From assembly GCA_028641055.1 (NCBI GenBank), contig CM054058.1:241538187-241602186 (forward strand): DNA of 64,000 nucleotides, written 5' to 3'. Below the pieces are notes generated by a model. It had not been told where the DNA came from, ran no database searches, and saw only the letters and a program-made list of their open reading frames with translations. The position numbers and the translations under genes were made by a program. Each line of letters opens with the position of its first letter. Position 1 is the stretch's first letter. Source of the stretch: Alopecurus myosuroides. Lineage: Eukaryota > Streptophyta > Magnoliopsida > Poales > Poaceae. Positions 1 through 12,102 of this stretch are shown here, piece by piece.

Positions 1-1174
1 CGAAAAGGTACAAGACATAAGACTCGGAAATCATGGGTTATCCAGATATATGCAAGCAGTATCAAAAAGAGGTATGGGAACTATGAGTTGTCCGGGTATC
101 ACTGCACGGAGCGAAAGTTACAGATTATCCGAGTATCGAGTATCAGTACAGAAACTATGGGGGACTTACGTATTGGCGAGCGTTTGTGGAAGAAGGTTGA
201 TTGCCCATGTATCTACTGCAGGTAAAAGAACCGGAAGAAGTGGATTTTCCGGGTATCAATGACAGCCGCGGAAAATTTGAGCGAAATGAATCTAGATTGG
301 AAAATTTGTGAACGATTTCACGGAGAAATTTATGATTAAAAGCGGTAGGAGAGTGATGTGTGATCATCTATTAAGCTATTGGACGAGCTAGCAAGTATCT
401 ATGCAACTTAATCCGGCACGGAGTAAGAAATGGCCGCGATTGACCTAGATCCAATCTAGGTCAAAACGAAGAGATTAAGATTTGAATCAATGGGAGCAAG
501 AAACTTACCGGGGCGGATTGGAGCAGAGCTCGACGGCGGCAGATGGCGCAGTCTTGATGCCCCTTTGCGACTGCCGGCGAGCTGGTCGAGGGCGCGGCGG
601 CGGAGATTGGCGGCGGCGCGGGACGAGCCGTAGAAGAACGTAACCGGCGGCGGCTTTGTTCCGGCGGCGTGCGCAAGGTCTCCGTGGTGGCGCTCCGTGA
701 GCTCGGGTATGGATGTGCTGGTGAGGAGGAAGAAGATGGATGGAATGAACCGTTGGGGTTAGGTTATCCCCTAGGTACCTATTTATAGGTGCGGGTGGGA
801 GAACCTAGGCCAACAGGCGGGAACCAAAATTTCTGGGATAAGGGATACCTGTCCGAGATTTTGGGGATATGCATTAAGTGCGCGAGAGCGAAATCCGGAC
901 AAGATAAGAAGTGAATCATTTCCGTGATACTAGGATCGATTAACGAGAGAAGTAAGCCGGATCTTTGACATTTTCATCAGGGTACTGACCCGGAAAAGTA
1001 AACAAAGGACTTGGAGAAAGCCGGGTTACTATATGGCCACCATGGAGTTAGGCCTAGCTGTTTATCAAAGCAATCTAACCCGGCCTCTATGAACTTGTGT
1101 GTTTGTTATTTTTGCAGGGAATAGCGTGCGCTTCAAGGAGGATCTCATGAAGCCCAAGCTATTCTGGGGACTAC
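1..1174 (+). mobile_element. 3' internal region of a degraded Tat-like gypsy element
   Basis: The stretch ends in a polypurine-like tract (TCTGGGGACTAC) directly before an LTR-like TG at 1175, so it is the 3' internal part of a gypsy element on the + strand. A minus-strand GC-rich ORF fragment (461-676) lies upstream, in minus-strand sense, of nothing but a TATA-like box (reverse complement of 779-789, CTATAAATAGG), which sits about 100 bp before it. The intact Tat element at 39767-51646 has the same layout: an antisense first exon and TATA box between pol and the 3' LTR. I infer a decayed relative; no intact reading frame remains. Confidence 0.55.
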
Positions 1175-1402
1175 TGATGGAGGGATGATAACCCGGTAGG
1201 CCAACGCCAAGGAGTAACTCGGCCCAAAGGACGTTGCGCAAGACCCGGCTTAAGATAAAGGAGTTTCTAGAAGGCCCAGGAACGTAGGCCTCGTAACCCG
1301 GATTGTGGGTTCCAGTAAGGAAGTTTAGGGTTTGTAAGCAGTGTCCGGGTAGGATTCAGAGTGCGCCTTGGAGGGTAGGCCAGGGGGTCCGGATATTATA
1401 TA
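1175..1402 (+). repeat. Left part of gypsy 3' LTR, split by a copia insertion
   Basis: Begins TGATGGAGGG right after the polypurine-like tract and runs to the 5-bp target site ATATA (1398-1402) of the copia element. The LTR resumes at 9763. The 5' boundary is inferred by analogy with the LTR start at 51087. Confidence 0.55.
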
Positions 1403-3056
1403 TGAAGGGAATATGCCCGAGAGGCAATAATAAAATGGTTATTATCTTATTCCTTGTTTATGATGAATGTTTATTTCTCATGCTAGAATTGTATTAACCG
1501 GAAACGTTGATACATGTGTGCTTAATAAACAAACAATGGTTCCTAGTAAAGCCTCTCTTTTAACTAGCTCGTTGATTAATAGATGATCAAGGTTTCCTGA
1601 TCATGAACATTGGATGTTATTAATAACGGGGTCATGTCATTAGAAGAATGATGTGATGAACATATACCCAAAGAGAATATAGCAATGCGATCAAGTCATT
1701 TAGTTTACATTGTTATGTCAAACATACGAAGTAACTTATTCCTTAGACCATGAGATCATGTCAATCACTGATGCCGGAAGAGTGCTTTGATGGCATCAAA
1801 CGTCACACCGTAACAGGGTGACTATAAAGGTGTCGTTAAGTATTCGGAAAGTATTAGTTGAGGATCATGGATCAAGAGTGGGATTTGTCCATCCAAATGA
1901 CGGAGAGATATACTCTGGGCCCTCTCGGTGATATCACATCGAAACCGCTTGCAAGCACGTGATATGATCACAAAGGATGTTATATCACGGGAACGAGAAA
2001 AGAGTACTTGTCGGTAACGAGATTGAACAAGGTATGGTTGATACCAATGATCGAATCTCGGACAAGTAAAATATCGCGAGACAAAGGGAATAGTTCACGA
2101 CGTTGTTGGTTCACACGATCACGAGAGTCATCGTTGAATATATAGGAGTCATCACGGATCTCCAGATCTCGCTGTTGATTATTGATCGGAGAAGAGTCTC
2201 GATCATGTCTATCTTATTCGCGAACCGTAGGGTGACACACTTAAGGTTTGATGACGCGTTTGAGAGGATATGGAATATCGAAGAATATTTTGGGCAGCAC
2301 CGAAATTGTTTCGGGGAAAATTGAAATAGTTCAAGGGGTTTTTCGTCGAATGGTTGTTAATAGAATTAACAAATGATTCGAGGTGCTATATGCAAAAGTT
2401 TGTTAATAGAATTAACAAATGCTGAAATAAAGAAATAAAAATGTTTTATTTATTTATTAAAAGAAAACCTTTGGATTTTCCAAGTGGGAAATAATGGGGA
2501 AATGAGTGGGTGTGAGTGGAGTGTCCACTCACATGATGAGGGAAGAGGTGGGGGCAACCCCATGGGCTGGCCGCACCCCCCTTGGGCTGCCTCCCCCCTC
2601 TCCTATAAAAAGAGGGTGAGAGCTCCCCCTCCTCCACACACTTTGCCACTTCCCTTTCCCTCCACCCGCTGCTTCATTTCATGGTCTCCGGCTTGGCGAA
2701 GCCCTGACCGTGGGATTCTTCACCACCACCACGTCGTCGTGCTGCTGGAGTTCCGAGGGATCCTCTACTTCCGCGCCCCGCTGGAACGAGGGAACGGAGG
2801 TCGTCATCAACCGTACGTGTGACCGATCACGGATGCACCGCCGGATTGCGGTGCCATCTTCTCGCTATCGGGATCGGTGTGAGTACGACTACGCCAACAA
2901 CGAGATTTGATCTCGTACCACTTTGAGTCTTCGAGGGTATGTGTTCTCCTTAACCCTCTCGTTGCCCGTTGCACTTCGTCTCCTAGATTAGATCTTGGCA
3001 TTTCGGGTGTCTCTCGCGTAGGAAATTTTTTGTTTTCTATGCTACGTTCCCCTTCA
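1403..3056 (+). repeat. 5' LTR of the Angela-like copia element
   Basis: 1,654 bp, TG...CA. A TATA box (TCCTATAAAAAG) at 2601-2612 sits in a GC-rich segment as the presumed U3 promoter. The 60-110 codon ORFs inside (for example 2484-2822) recur in the 3' LTR only because the LTRs are copies. Confidence 0.93.
2602..2612 (+). promoter_or_regulatory. LTR TATA box
   Basis: CCTATAAAAAG in the 5' LTR; the 3' LTR copy (9308-9318) reads CCTATAAAAGG. It probably sets the transcription start of the element about 30 bp downstream. Confidence 0.55.
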
Positions 3057-3057
3057 G

Positions 3058-3069
3058 TGGTATCAGAGC
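3058..3069 (+). other. Primer-binding site, initiator methionine tRNA type
   Basis: TGGTATCAGAGC starts 2 bp after the 5' LTR. It is the standard complement of the 3' end of plant initiator tRNA-Met used by copia elements. Confidence 0.85.
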
Positions 3070-6000
3070 CGGATCTATGCGTAGATGTTTTGTACGGGTA
3101 GAACACATAGGTGTATGTGGGCGTTGATGATCATGTTATTACCTCCTTGATTATTTTATGATCTTAGTGGTATAGTGGGATGAAGCGGCCCGGACTAACC
3201 TTACATGTCCACGTACATGAGACTTGTTCCACAACTGACATGCAACTTGTATTGCATAAGTGGCTTGCGGGTGTCTGTTTCTCCTACTATAGTTAAGATC
3301 TAATCTATGAAGGGTTGTTAAAAATGTGTTTATCAACGTTGTGGTTGATGTTCGTAGGTATGAATGGTTCTATCATCGAAAGCCCTAAGCCACGTAAAAT
3401 ATGCAAAAATAATTTAGAGGCGTCTAACTAGTTTTTGCTGGTTATGTGATGTGATATGGTCAATATTACAAATTTGATTATGAGATGATCTATTTTGTAA
3501 ATTATTGATATACCGGAAGGTATCCATATGTTTGTCTTCTTATTGATGGACAATCAAGATTGGGGTGCCATGGTACTTGGTACCACGCCGGTGGAATGAT
3601 TGAGATCACACCATAATGCACTTGATGGAGATCAAGTGCAAGGAGGACCATATCATATCACGTTATCCTTACATGTGATGTATGTGATGTTAATACTTTT
3701 ATGCATATTGTTTTGCTTAGATAGCGGCGGTAGCATTATAAGATGATCCCTCTCACTTAATATCAAGATAATAATGTGTTCTTCCTTAAGTATGCACCGT
3801 TAAGAAAGTTCGTCGTTTCGAGACACCACGTGATGATCGGGTGTGACAGACTCAACGTTCGCATACAAAGGGTGTTTTCAAGCCTAGCATGTACAGACAT
3901 GGCCTTGAAACACACGCAATACTACGGTTCTACTTGGCGAGCCTAGCATGTACAGACATGGCCTCGGAACACGTAACCGAAAGGTAAAGCATGAGTCATA
4001 TGGATGATATGATGAACATGTAGATGTTCGCCTTTGAAGCTACATCATCTCACGTGATGATCGGTTTTGGTGTAGTGAATTTGGTTCGTGTAATCACTAA
4101 AGACGACTAAGAGGGATGTTGTTTTTGAGTGGGAGTTCATGGTTTAATTTTTTGAATTAACTTGAACTTATTTATCATGAACAACAAATCAAAGTGAATT
4201 TGCACAAATTGTAGTATTCATTGGCATCTATAATTACCTTACACTTAGATTGTTAATTGAGATATAACTGTTATGATCTGGTAAATACCATTTAAGATTG
4301 GTACCGTATTAGTGAAATTTAAAATTGACTCCTATTGTAGATTTTTGGTATTTCCTACCTAGCTCCATATGGTTAATGATTGATTAATCTAGAGAGCAAA
4401 TAATTCCTACTTAGAATCCAGAGTCATCGTTGCTTTCATATTACTTTATCTTCAAAAGAATGTTTTGTTGATCAAGGTGATTTTGGAACTGAAAAGAGTT
4501 GTTTTCAGAAACAATCAAGTGAAAGATATATTGATATCTAGAAACTTATTTGTAGCAACATGACTGAGTATAATTTAGCGTGACAATATTTGCTTATATT
4601 ATCTGAATATATGCAATCATTGAAGACGCTGAGCGTTTGAATATTCCAAGAAATTGGGCGCTAAAAATTATCCTCTAAATTCCTTCCTTCGAGCTATAGT
4701 AGTTTAATCATAAAATTGTTATGATAGGATGGATTAGAAGTATGGGTAAAATAGTTTACCTTACTTGGAAATTGCTAAGAGTGTAATCTAGAAGAATATT
4801 ATTAATATGGTGATATTAGTAGAACAATCAAACTCAAAGTATGACTCAATGGGTGATAGTATATGACTAACACGCCAAAGAAAATGAGCTAGTTAGACTA
4901 GCATTGTTTGATGTTGAATGATTCTTCTATAAAGGAAAGGGAATATTGAAAATAGAATTACAAAAAGATATATGGCAGAAAAAGAAGATAACTGGAAAGT
5001 CCAGCTCAGGAGTATATGCTTGATATACAAGTTATAGATGTATTACTAGTTAACAAAGTATTTTTGGGTATTTTGATACCACATTGATTGGTATGAGTTG
5101 TCATACAAATCAACGCAATGAAAGAAATACAAGGGCCTAAAAGGAACTAGTAATAGATGTGGAATCGATTATGACAAGAACATAAATAAAGTGTTATTGT
5201 GTTCATTGTCGTATCGAACCAACCAGTCAAGATTTATTTGAAGAACTTAATAATTTGTTATTTTGTTCTAGTCTTTTGTGAGAACAAATGAGATTGTTCA
5301 AACTATGATCATATTCCATAATTGATGGATATGTTAATATAAATCATGTTGGTAAAGTAAACATCTATAAGACTAAATGCTAAACGTTGCAAGACGCTGA
5401 AGAGTTTCACTTAAATTGTGACACCACCATTTTAGTTCATATCGGAAAGGAAAACATGAAGGAACTCCATATTGATGGACTTCCGGAGTCATTTTGTTTT
5501 GAATAAATTGACGCTTGTGAGACCTCTTCCAAAAGGATGACTAGAATTCCGTTCATAGGCCAAAGTAGAATGGACGACTAATTTAGTGGAGATTATACAT
5601 ATTGATGTATATAGTCCATTATGTGTAGTCATGTATGGTGGATTAATTTTTCCTTCATAAAATTCTCTCGACGACTTGAGTAGATATGTGAGTATATCTA
5701 TTTAAAGGGAACAGAGTTTGACATTTTGAATTGGTTCAAAAGGTTGTTAATATGAAGTTAAAATCAATGTAACAAGATAATCAAGTATTTATGATTGGAT
5801 CATAAAGGATAAAGTTTGAGTTACAAGTTTAGCAAAACATCTGAGAAGTTGCAGAATTGTTCTACAACTTATACTTCTCGAATACCCCACATTAGATTGG
5901 AGTATTCAAAAGACAAAATCAAACCCTGTTTGACATGGTAAGATTAATAAAATTGCCATTATAATTTTGTAGTTTATACATTAGTGACAACCGTTTCTCC

Positions 6001-6899
6001 ACTGAAAAGAGCACCATCATGATCCGCTGAAATTGACAACATATAAGATATGGTTTGGGTAGTGACCCGAATTGTCACTTTCTTAAGTTTTGGTATGCAT
6101 AGCATGTGTAAAATGTTTACAACCAAAATAGGATAAATATATGTTTATAAGGTTATCCCAAATAAAACATTGGGTATTTCTCCTATCACCGAACCAAAAG
6201 ACAAATGTTGTTTGTCAGAAAGGGTTGATTTCTCGAGAAAGTAGTTCTTGCGAAACAAGTGAGTGGGAGCATAGTACAAACTCAACAAGGTTAGAGAATC
6301 TTCGTTATCATGTCAAGAGTAGCGCAGCACTGGAAGTTGTTCCGGGGTTTACTATTTTGACTAAGTAGAAGACACTACAAATGTTGTAGAAACTTCAAAT
6401 GAGTTTGCGAACTGTACCAGAAAAGTCCAAAAACTTTGTACTTAGAACAACTTGTGGTTTAAGTGTAAAGTGTTGTTTTGACAACAAAGGACCTGGACCT
6501 TATAAAGGAAGCAAATGATGGGCCCTGACTTCGTAAAATTGACTATGAGTCATTATATCCGCCATAGTATCCTTGTATGAATATCAAGTATGTGACTTGG
6601 TAGTATTTTCGATAGGCATGATGCCTAACGATAGCAAAAAGGGTCTATATAGCGACAAAGACATGGATACTTATCGAAAAGTTGTTTTCGACGAAGTTCA
6701 AAGAGTTGACTACTACAAGATTTCGATCTTCCGTAGTGATGCTTTAGTCTTTGCGGATAGTTCTAGCAAAAAGTTACATATTATGATATGGCAGTTGAAT
6801 AACAAAACCAACTCTCCTCTCGAGGCAGTTTGATCAAGGATGTGTACTTGACACAGTCTGAGAGTTTTGTAAAATTCAAAAGGTTGCTATAAAGGCATG
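3070..6899 (+). mobile_element. Decayed 5' internal region of the Angela-like element (leader, gag, integrase position)
   Basis: AT-rich, stop-dense sequence where the leader, gag, protease and integrase of an Angela-type element would lie. I find no readable domain. A 28-bp direct repeat (AGCCTAGCATGTACAGACATGG core) occurs near 3881 and 3941. ORFs at 6141-6368 and 6573-6833 are short and resemble no domain I can name confidently. Confidence 0.6.
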
Positions 6900-7960
6900 C
6901 ACACTTCAATGGTTGAAGTAAGCATAGCGAAGTTGAAATCTTTAGCTTAATGAAGTTATCAAAAGAGTTTGATTCCATCATGAATGATAAAGATGCTTGT
7001 AGAGTTACAAGAAATTAAGTGGGAGCGCTATGACATATTTCCAATACTTTATGTAGATGACATATGGTTGATTGGAAAATATGTATTTTAAATTAACACG
7101 GTTAATATTTTCGATTTCATATTGATGAAAGGCTTAGAAGATATTGGGCATCGATATCTATAAAAGATGGATTGACGCACCTGATATGATTGAAGCCAAA
7201 TTACATAGATGAAATATTGAAGTAAGTCAATATGAAAATGACAAGAAGGAGTTCTTGTCACATGGAAAATAATTGAGCAAGATTCATGTGTTTTGACACA
7301 TGATGAGCATCATTGAAATTGAGATTTCTAAGTCATGTTTCCATGCTATGTACACAACCAGATGAGTCCTATGCTATAAAATGTTATAGTAGGATAATTC
7401 ATATGATGATTAGACAACGGTGGGAGAGATCCTTGTGTCATTTTAGAAATGCTAAGGATATGTTTTCCTATATAGTAATGACAAAATATTAGTTGTAATA
7501 TGTTACACTAATAGTCTTGTCATTTATTCAAGTAATTTTATCTCAATTAAAATATGTGATGAAGGGTAGCACAATAGGATGGAAAAAAGTTCCATGCTGG
7601 ATTTGAAAGAGTTTCAAAATTAAAATATTGTGACAGATACTACAACAAAGGCTAAAGTATATCGTTGTGTTAACAACTGATTATAAGCGTATTTTGTGTC
7701 AAGGAGTTCTTTATTGAACTTGGTGAATTTCCAAGAATGCTGAAACTATGAAGCTACATTTTCACAATGTTAGTAACATCAGTTTAAGATGTGGAATTAA
7801 GGTATCACCGGAACTTGGTGAGTTTCCAAGAATGCTAACACTATGAAGCTACATTTTCACAATGTTAGTGACATCAGTTTAAGCTGAGGAATTAAGTCTT
7901 CACCAATTGACCATATATATACAAAGCCATCTCATTAGAGAATGAGTGATGCGTGTAGAC
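6900..7960 (+). pseudogene. Copia reverse transcriptase and RNase H remnant
   Basis: The reading frame is broken many times, but islands remain. A YVDDI-type catalytic site core (TATGTAGATGACAT) is at about 7050. A segment reading like AMLCTRP (about 7345) marks the RT/RNase H connection. A TTEAEY-like stretch (about 7640) and a TKPL-like stretch (about 7925) match the RNase H end of copia polymerases. The order is right for RT then RNase H on the + strand. Stops and frameshifts throughout rule out a functional product. Confidence 0.7.
7716..7905 (+). repeat. 95-bp tandem duplication near the 3' end of the copia element
   Basis: Two adjacent copies (7716-7810 and 7811-7905), each starting GAACTTGGTGA and containing GAAGCTACATTTTCACAATG, differ at a handful of positions. 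They lie in the RNase H remnant. Confidence 0.85.
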
Positions 7961-8097
7961 GCAAAGAACATGCAAATACAATAGGACCTGAACAGTTCAG
8001 ATCTTTTTGATAATATTTACCACATGCGAAGCATGGTAATAACACTGGTACGCCATATGTGTTAAGTGCTTATGGACTAGATTATTGACTCTAGTGC

Positions 8098-8108
8098 AAG
8101 TGGGAGAC
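8098..8108 (+). other. Polypurine tract of the Angela-like element
   Basis: AAGTGGGAGAC immediately before the 3' LTR, the typical plus-strand primer of this lineage. Confidence 0.75.
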
Positions 8109-9762
8109 TGAAGGGAATATGCCCGAGAGGCAATAATAAAATGGTTATTATCTTATTCCTTGTTTATGATGAATGTTTATTTCTCATGCTAGAATTGTAT
8201 TAACCGGAAACGTTGATACATGTGTGCTTAATAAACAAACAATGGTTCCTAGTAAAGCCTCTCTTTTAACTAGCTCGTTGATTAATAGATGATCAAGGTT
8301 TCCTGATCATGAACATTGGATGTTATTAATAACGGGGTCATGTCATTAGAAGAATGATGTGATGAACATATACCCAAAGAGAATATAGCAATGCGATCAA
8401 GTCATTTAGTTTACATTGTTATGTCAAACATACGAAGTAACTTATTCCTTAGACCATGAGATCATGTCAATCACTGATGCCGGAAGAGTGCTTTGATGGC
8501 ATCAAACGTCACACCGTAACAGGGTGACTATAAAGGTGTCGTTAAGTATTCAGAAAGTATTAGTTGAGGATCATGTATCAAGAGTGGGATTTGTCCATCC
8601 AAATGACGGAGAGATATACTCTGGGCCCTCTCGGTGATATCACATCGAAACCGCTTGCAAGCACGTGATATGATCACAAAGGATGTTATATCACGGGAAC
8701 GAGAAAAGAGTACTTGTCAGTAACGAGATTGAACAAGGTATGGTTGATACCAATGATCGAATCTCGGACAAGTAAAATATCGCGAGACAAAGGGAATAGT
8801 TCACGACGTTGTTGGTTCACACGATCACGAGAGTCATCGTTGAATATATAGGAGTCATCACGGATCTCCAGATCCCGCTGTTGATTATTGATCGGAGAAG
8901 AGTCTCGATCATGTCTATCTTATTCGCGAACCGTAGGGTGACACACTTAAGGTTTGATGACGCGTTTGAGAGGATACGGAATATCGAAGAATATTTTGGG
9001 CAGCACCGAAATTGTTTCGGGGAAAATTGAAATAGTTCAAGGGGTTTTTCGTCGAATGGTTGTTAATAGAATTAACAAATGATTCGAGGTGCTATATGCG
9101 AAAGTTTGTTAATAGAATTAACAAATGCTGAAATAAAGAAATAAAAATGTTTTATTTATTTATTAAAAGAAAACCTTTGGATTTTCCAAGTGGGAAATAA
9201 TGGGGAAATGAGTGGGTGTGAGTGGAGTGTCCACTCACATGATGAGGGAAGAGGTGGGGGCAACCCCATGGGCTGGCCGCACCCCCCTTGGGCTGCCTCC
9301 CCCCTCTCCTATAAAAGGAGGGTGAGAGCTCCCCCTCCTCCACACACTTTGCCACTTCCCTTTCCCTCCACCCGCTGCTTCATTTCATGGTCTCCGGCTT
9401 GGCGAAGCCCTGACCGTGGGATTCTTCACCACCACCACGTCGTCGTGTTGCTGGAGTTCCGAGGGATCCTCTACTTCCGCGCCCCGCTGGAACGAGGGAA
9501 CGGAGGTCGTCATCAACCGTACGTGTGACCGATCACGGATGCACCGCCGGATTGCGGTGCCATCTTCTCGCTATCGGGGTCGGTGTGAGTACGACTACGC
9601 CAACAACGAGATTTGATCTCGTACCACTTTGAGTCTTCGAGGGTATGTGTTCTCCTTAACCCTCTCGTTGCCCGTTGCACTTCGTCTCCTAGATTAGATC
9701 TTGGCATTTCGGGTGTCTCTCGCGTAGGAAAATTTTTATTTTCTATGCTACGTTCCCCTTCA
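8109..9762 (+). repeat. 3' LTR of the Angela-like copia element
   Basis: 1,654 bp, the same length as the 5' LTR with about 11 substitutions and no net indel. Ends CCCCTTCA and is followed by the target duplication ATATA. Confidence 0.93.
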
Positions 9763-9896
9763 ATATAAGCCGGCCCCTAGGGTTAGACCAGGAGAGATCC
9801 AAGAGTTCGAGCAATATCGCTAGGTATCGAGTATCCAGTGTAACACGAGAGTTGAGTTAATATATTTAGATCGGAGACTCGGCGACTTGATTGCCG
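9763..9896 (+). repeat. Right part of the split gypsy LTR
   Basis: Continues the LTR interrupted at 1402. The rejoined sequence reads through a TATATAAGCCGG promoter-like motif, as in the LTR at 40031 (TATATAAAGCCGG). The right boundary is uncertain because the next element is truncated against it. Confidence 0.45.
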
Positions 9897-10230
9897 GCTA
9901 CCAGATCGCATATCATCATGTTTTCCCTTGGGCTAAACCCTCTCCCAAACACCAGAGTCGATTTGCCCCAAGACAAGTTACCCCCGGTAACGTCTGCCGT
10001 GATTATCCCACGACAGTTATCGAAGAGGTATATCGTTCGGGGGCAATTAAAATTGTTTCCCTTGAAGACAACACTTCACAAGTGATGAATGGCCAAAGAC
10101 TCAAGCATTATATTTCTGGAGATCCTTATAATGAAAATGTTGATTGTATTCGAGCCATGATCCCGGAGTAATTTATTAAGAAGCATATTTCAGAAACTGC
10201 AGAGTCAGTTTTCAAATAGGTATTAGTTTT
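9897..10230 (+). pseudogene. C-terminal fragment of a Sabrina/Athila-like gypsy polymerase
   Basis: The frame ending at 10171 carries the tail RSGAIKI and NGQRLKHYISGD, a C-terminal signature I recognise from integrase ends of Athila-type gypsy elements common in Triticeae. Similar sequence (FIKKHISE) continues beyond the stop. Everything upstream of the last ~90 codons is missing, so this is a truncated fragment abutting the LTR at about 9896. Confidence 0.6.
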
Positions 10231-10557
10231 GGTAAGAAAACATTCGCGAAACATCTTTCAACTTTTATTTTTACTGTTTTTGGAAAATATGAAAAATTAT
10301 GAGCTGGAAACAAGGCGGAGACGGAGCCCGGAGGCTCCACACCATCAGGTGGCGCACCCTCCCCCTGGCCGCGCCAGCCTATGGTGTGGGCGCCCGGGAG
10401 CTCCTCTCCGAGTCGTTTTCGACCTGGACTTTCCTTTCATTGTAAAACTTTTTGCTATATAATCCCTCGGGCCCCCCGAAATCCGTATATCATTTTCTCG
10501 TCGTGCTTCTGTTTCGAGCTGTTTCTGCCAGGTTACATCTTCAGATCTAGAGCCACA
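10231..10557 (+). mobile_element. Post-polymerase spacer of the Sabrina-like gypsy element
   Basis: Non-coding spacer with a GC-rich block near 10320-10400 that contains imperfect inverted repeats (CCACACCATCAGG and CCTATGGTGTGG). An internal promoter-like CTATATAATCCC is at about 10455, some 100 bp before the next ORF. Confidence 0.5.
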
Positions 10558-11060
10558 ATGTCCTCTCCTAGATCTCCCAAAGACAGTTTCTTTGAGAACG
10601 TCGTCAACCCGTACATGAACGAGTTGAAGATGCATCCCAAGAAATTGCTGCTCAAGGACAGGAAGATGCAGATTGAAGATGTTCGGAGCCCTAAAGGAGA
10701 AGGCAGTCTGGAAGCTAGGATGGAAGAACTGGAGCAAGAAGTTTTTAGGTACAAGAAGATGGCGGAGCGTGAAGTTGAGATCATCCACAGGATAAAGACA
10801 GAACAGATCGCTGAATACATGAGAGGGAGAATTTGAAGCTTTGGGAGGAGATTTTCTCACTCACCAAGACCACCAATGATTTGCCAGAACAACTCTATGA
10901 TGTGCAGAACCAGAACTGTGAGTATGAGAACATGTTTAAATGTATAATCTTTGCTGCTACTTTCAGGATGTTGGAGACCAGGACATCATTTGTGGATGGG
11001 GAGCCTTTACCTTGGAAGACCGAGGATGGGAAGGATTCACCACCACCACCTAAGAGTTGA
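10558..11060 (+). pseudogene. Extra 3' coiled-coil ORF of a Sabrina-like gypsy element, frameshifted
   Basis: An ATG at 10558 opens MSSPRSPKDSFFENVV and continues as a charged, probably coiled-coil segment (SLEARMEELEQEVF) to a stop at 10836. A second frame from about 10833 to 11060 continues as LWEEIFSLTK and ends FVDGEPLPW, then SPPPPKS. The two frames read as one protein split by a frameshift near 10830. I recognise this as the additional ORF after pol in Sabrina-type elements; its function is unknown. It is followed by a purine-rich CAAGCTTGGGGGGAG at about 11096. Confidence 0.55.
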
Positions 11061-11327
11061 TTCTTGATTGGTATTGGCATCCCCTTGGCTTGTTCCAAGC
11101 TTGGGGGGAGTGCCGCGGTATCACATCACTATCTTTAATCTTTTTTTACTTTTTCGGTAGAGTCATATCATGAGTAGAGAAGTTATCATATAGGATGGTT
11201 TGCAGTATGGAAGTATCTCTCCTTAGTTGGTTATCGTTGTATCCGTTGGTGTGAGTTGCCGGTTTGAAATATTAATGAGAAGTTTCATCATTTACTTTCT
11301 GCACACCTTATTTTAGTTTCAATTTCT
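11061..11327 (+). mobile_element. 3' end of the Sabrina-like gypsy fragment
   Basis: Holds the purine-rich CAAGCTTGGGGGGAGTGCC (about 11096-11115) typical of the 3' internal end of this family. No LTR could be delimited; the element seems to stop by about 11330. Confidence 0.4.
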
Positions 11328-11525
11328 GTGGTTTCGAGTACTTGATATTTGGTACACCACCACACTCAAACGAATGCACGACAGCATCAGCAACCAGGCC
11401 ATACATAGACAAACTACACAATAGACAGCCCTAGAACTCCACAACAGCCAAGAGGTTTCAATCGTAATAGGGATGGAAGAACGAAATGTGGTTTTGAGTA
11501 CTTGATATTTGGTACACCACCACAC
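11328..11525. repeat. Pair of 39-bp direct repeats around a 120-bp spacer
   Basis: The core GAGTACTTGATATTTGGTAC and following CACCACCACACT occur at 11328-11366 and 11487-11525, with one visible mismatch. The spacer has no recognisable content. Confidence 0.8.
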
Positions 11526-12102
11526 TTGTCAAGGTAAAATGTGTAACACGGTCAATAACTTATCAAATTATAATTGTTTAATCACTAACTATTTATACAG
11601 AGTCCCTTAATTAAGTGGGTACATGAACGATTGGAGAAACACCAATGAGCAGTAAATTATTGGAGAAGAGTAAACCATGGTGGAATCCATGCATATCTAA
11701 CAAGGTAACTGCAAGAGAAAGGTATGAATAGTCCAACGTTTATTTGTTTTTTCATAACTAACTGATACTAAAAAAAATCAATAGAAAGGGGAGATAGAAC
11801 GAAACCAGGATCCGAAAAAAAAGGCAAACGTAGTGAAGGAAGAAGCACCAGAGACAAGTTAAACTTTAGAAGATGAGGAAACATAATAGCCACGTTCGAG
11901 AAAAAAAGACTTTTATACAAGAAACAGACGCAGTGAATATTTTTTATTTTTAAACTCCTTACAAGATGTGATATGGAACACAATAAATTATATGTTTGAT
12001 TTTATTATTTACTAGCAGAGCATAAACTTACGTATGTACTCACATTCAGCCCACAACTTAAATGATCCGAGAATCTGTGATTCCTTATGTGTTAGAATTA
12101 TA
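11526..12102. other. AT-rich unique sequence, nothing recognised
   Basis: No coding potential, MITE ends or LTR ends seen. It separates the retrotransposon block from the tandem array. Confidence 0.5.

Larger units (their letters stand above)
1403..9762 (+). mobile_element. Complete Angela/WIS/BARE-like copia retrotransposon, coding region decayed
   Basis: An 8,360-bp element bounded by 5-bp duplications ATATA (1398-1402 and 9763-9767). Both 1,654-bp LTRs start TGAAGGGAATATGCCC and end CCCCTTCA. An initiator-Met-type primer-binding site follows the 5' LTR and a purine tract precedes the 3' LTR. By eye the LTRs differ at about 11 positions (about 0.7%). At 1.3e-8 substitutions per site per year this implies insertion roughly 0.25 million years ago. 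The internal 5.05 kb is AT-rich and has no ORF above 86 codons, only recognisable polymerase remnants. It therefore cannot encode its own replication proteins and was presumably mobilised in trans. Family assignment rests on the LTR start and layout and was not searched. Confidence 0.9.

Noticed and set aside
2484..2822. 112-codon ORF present at two places (also 9190-9528)
   Set aside because: It lies inside both LTR copies, overlaps the TATA box and is repeated only because LTRs are duplicates.
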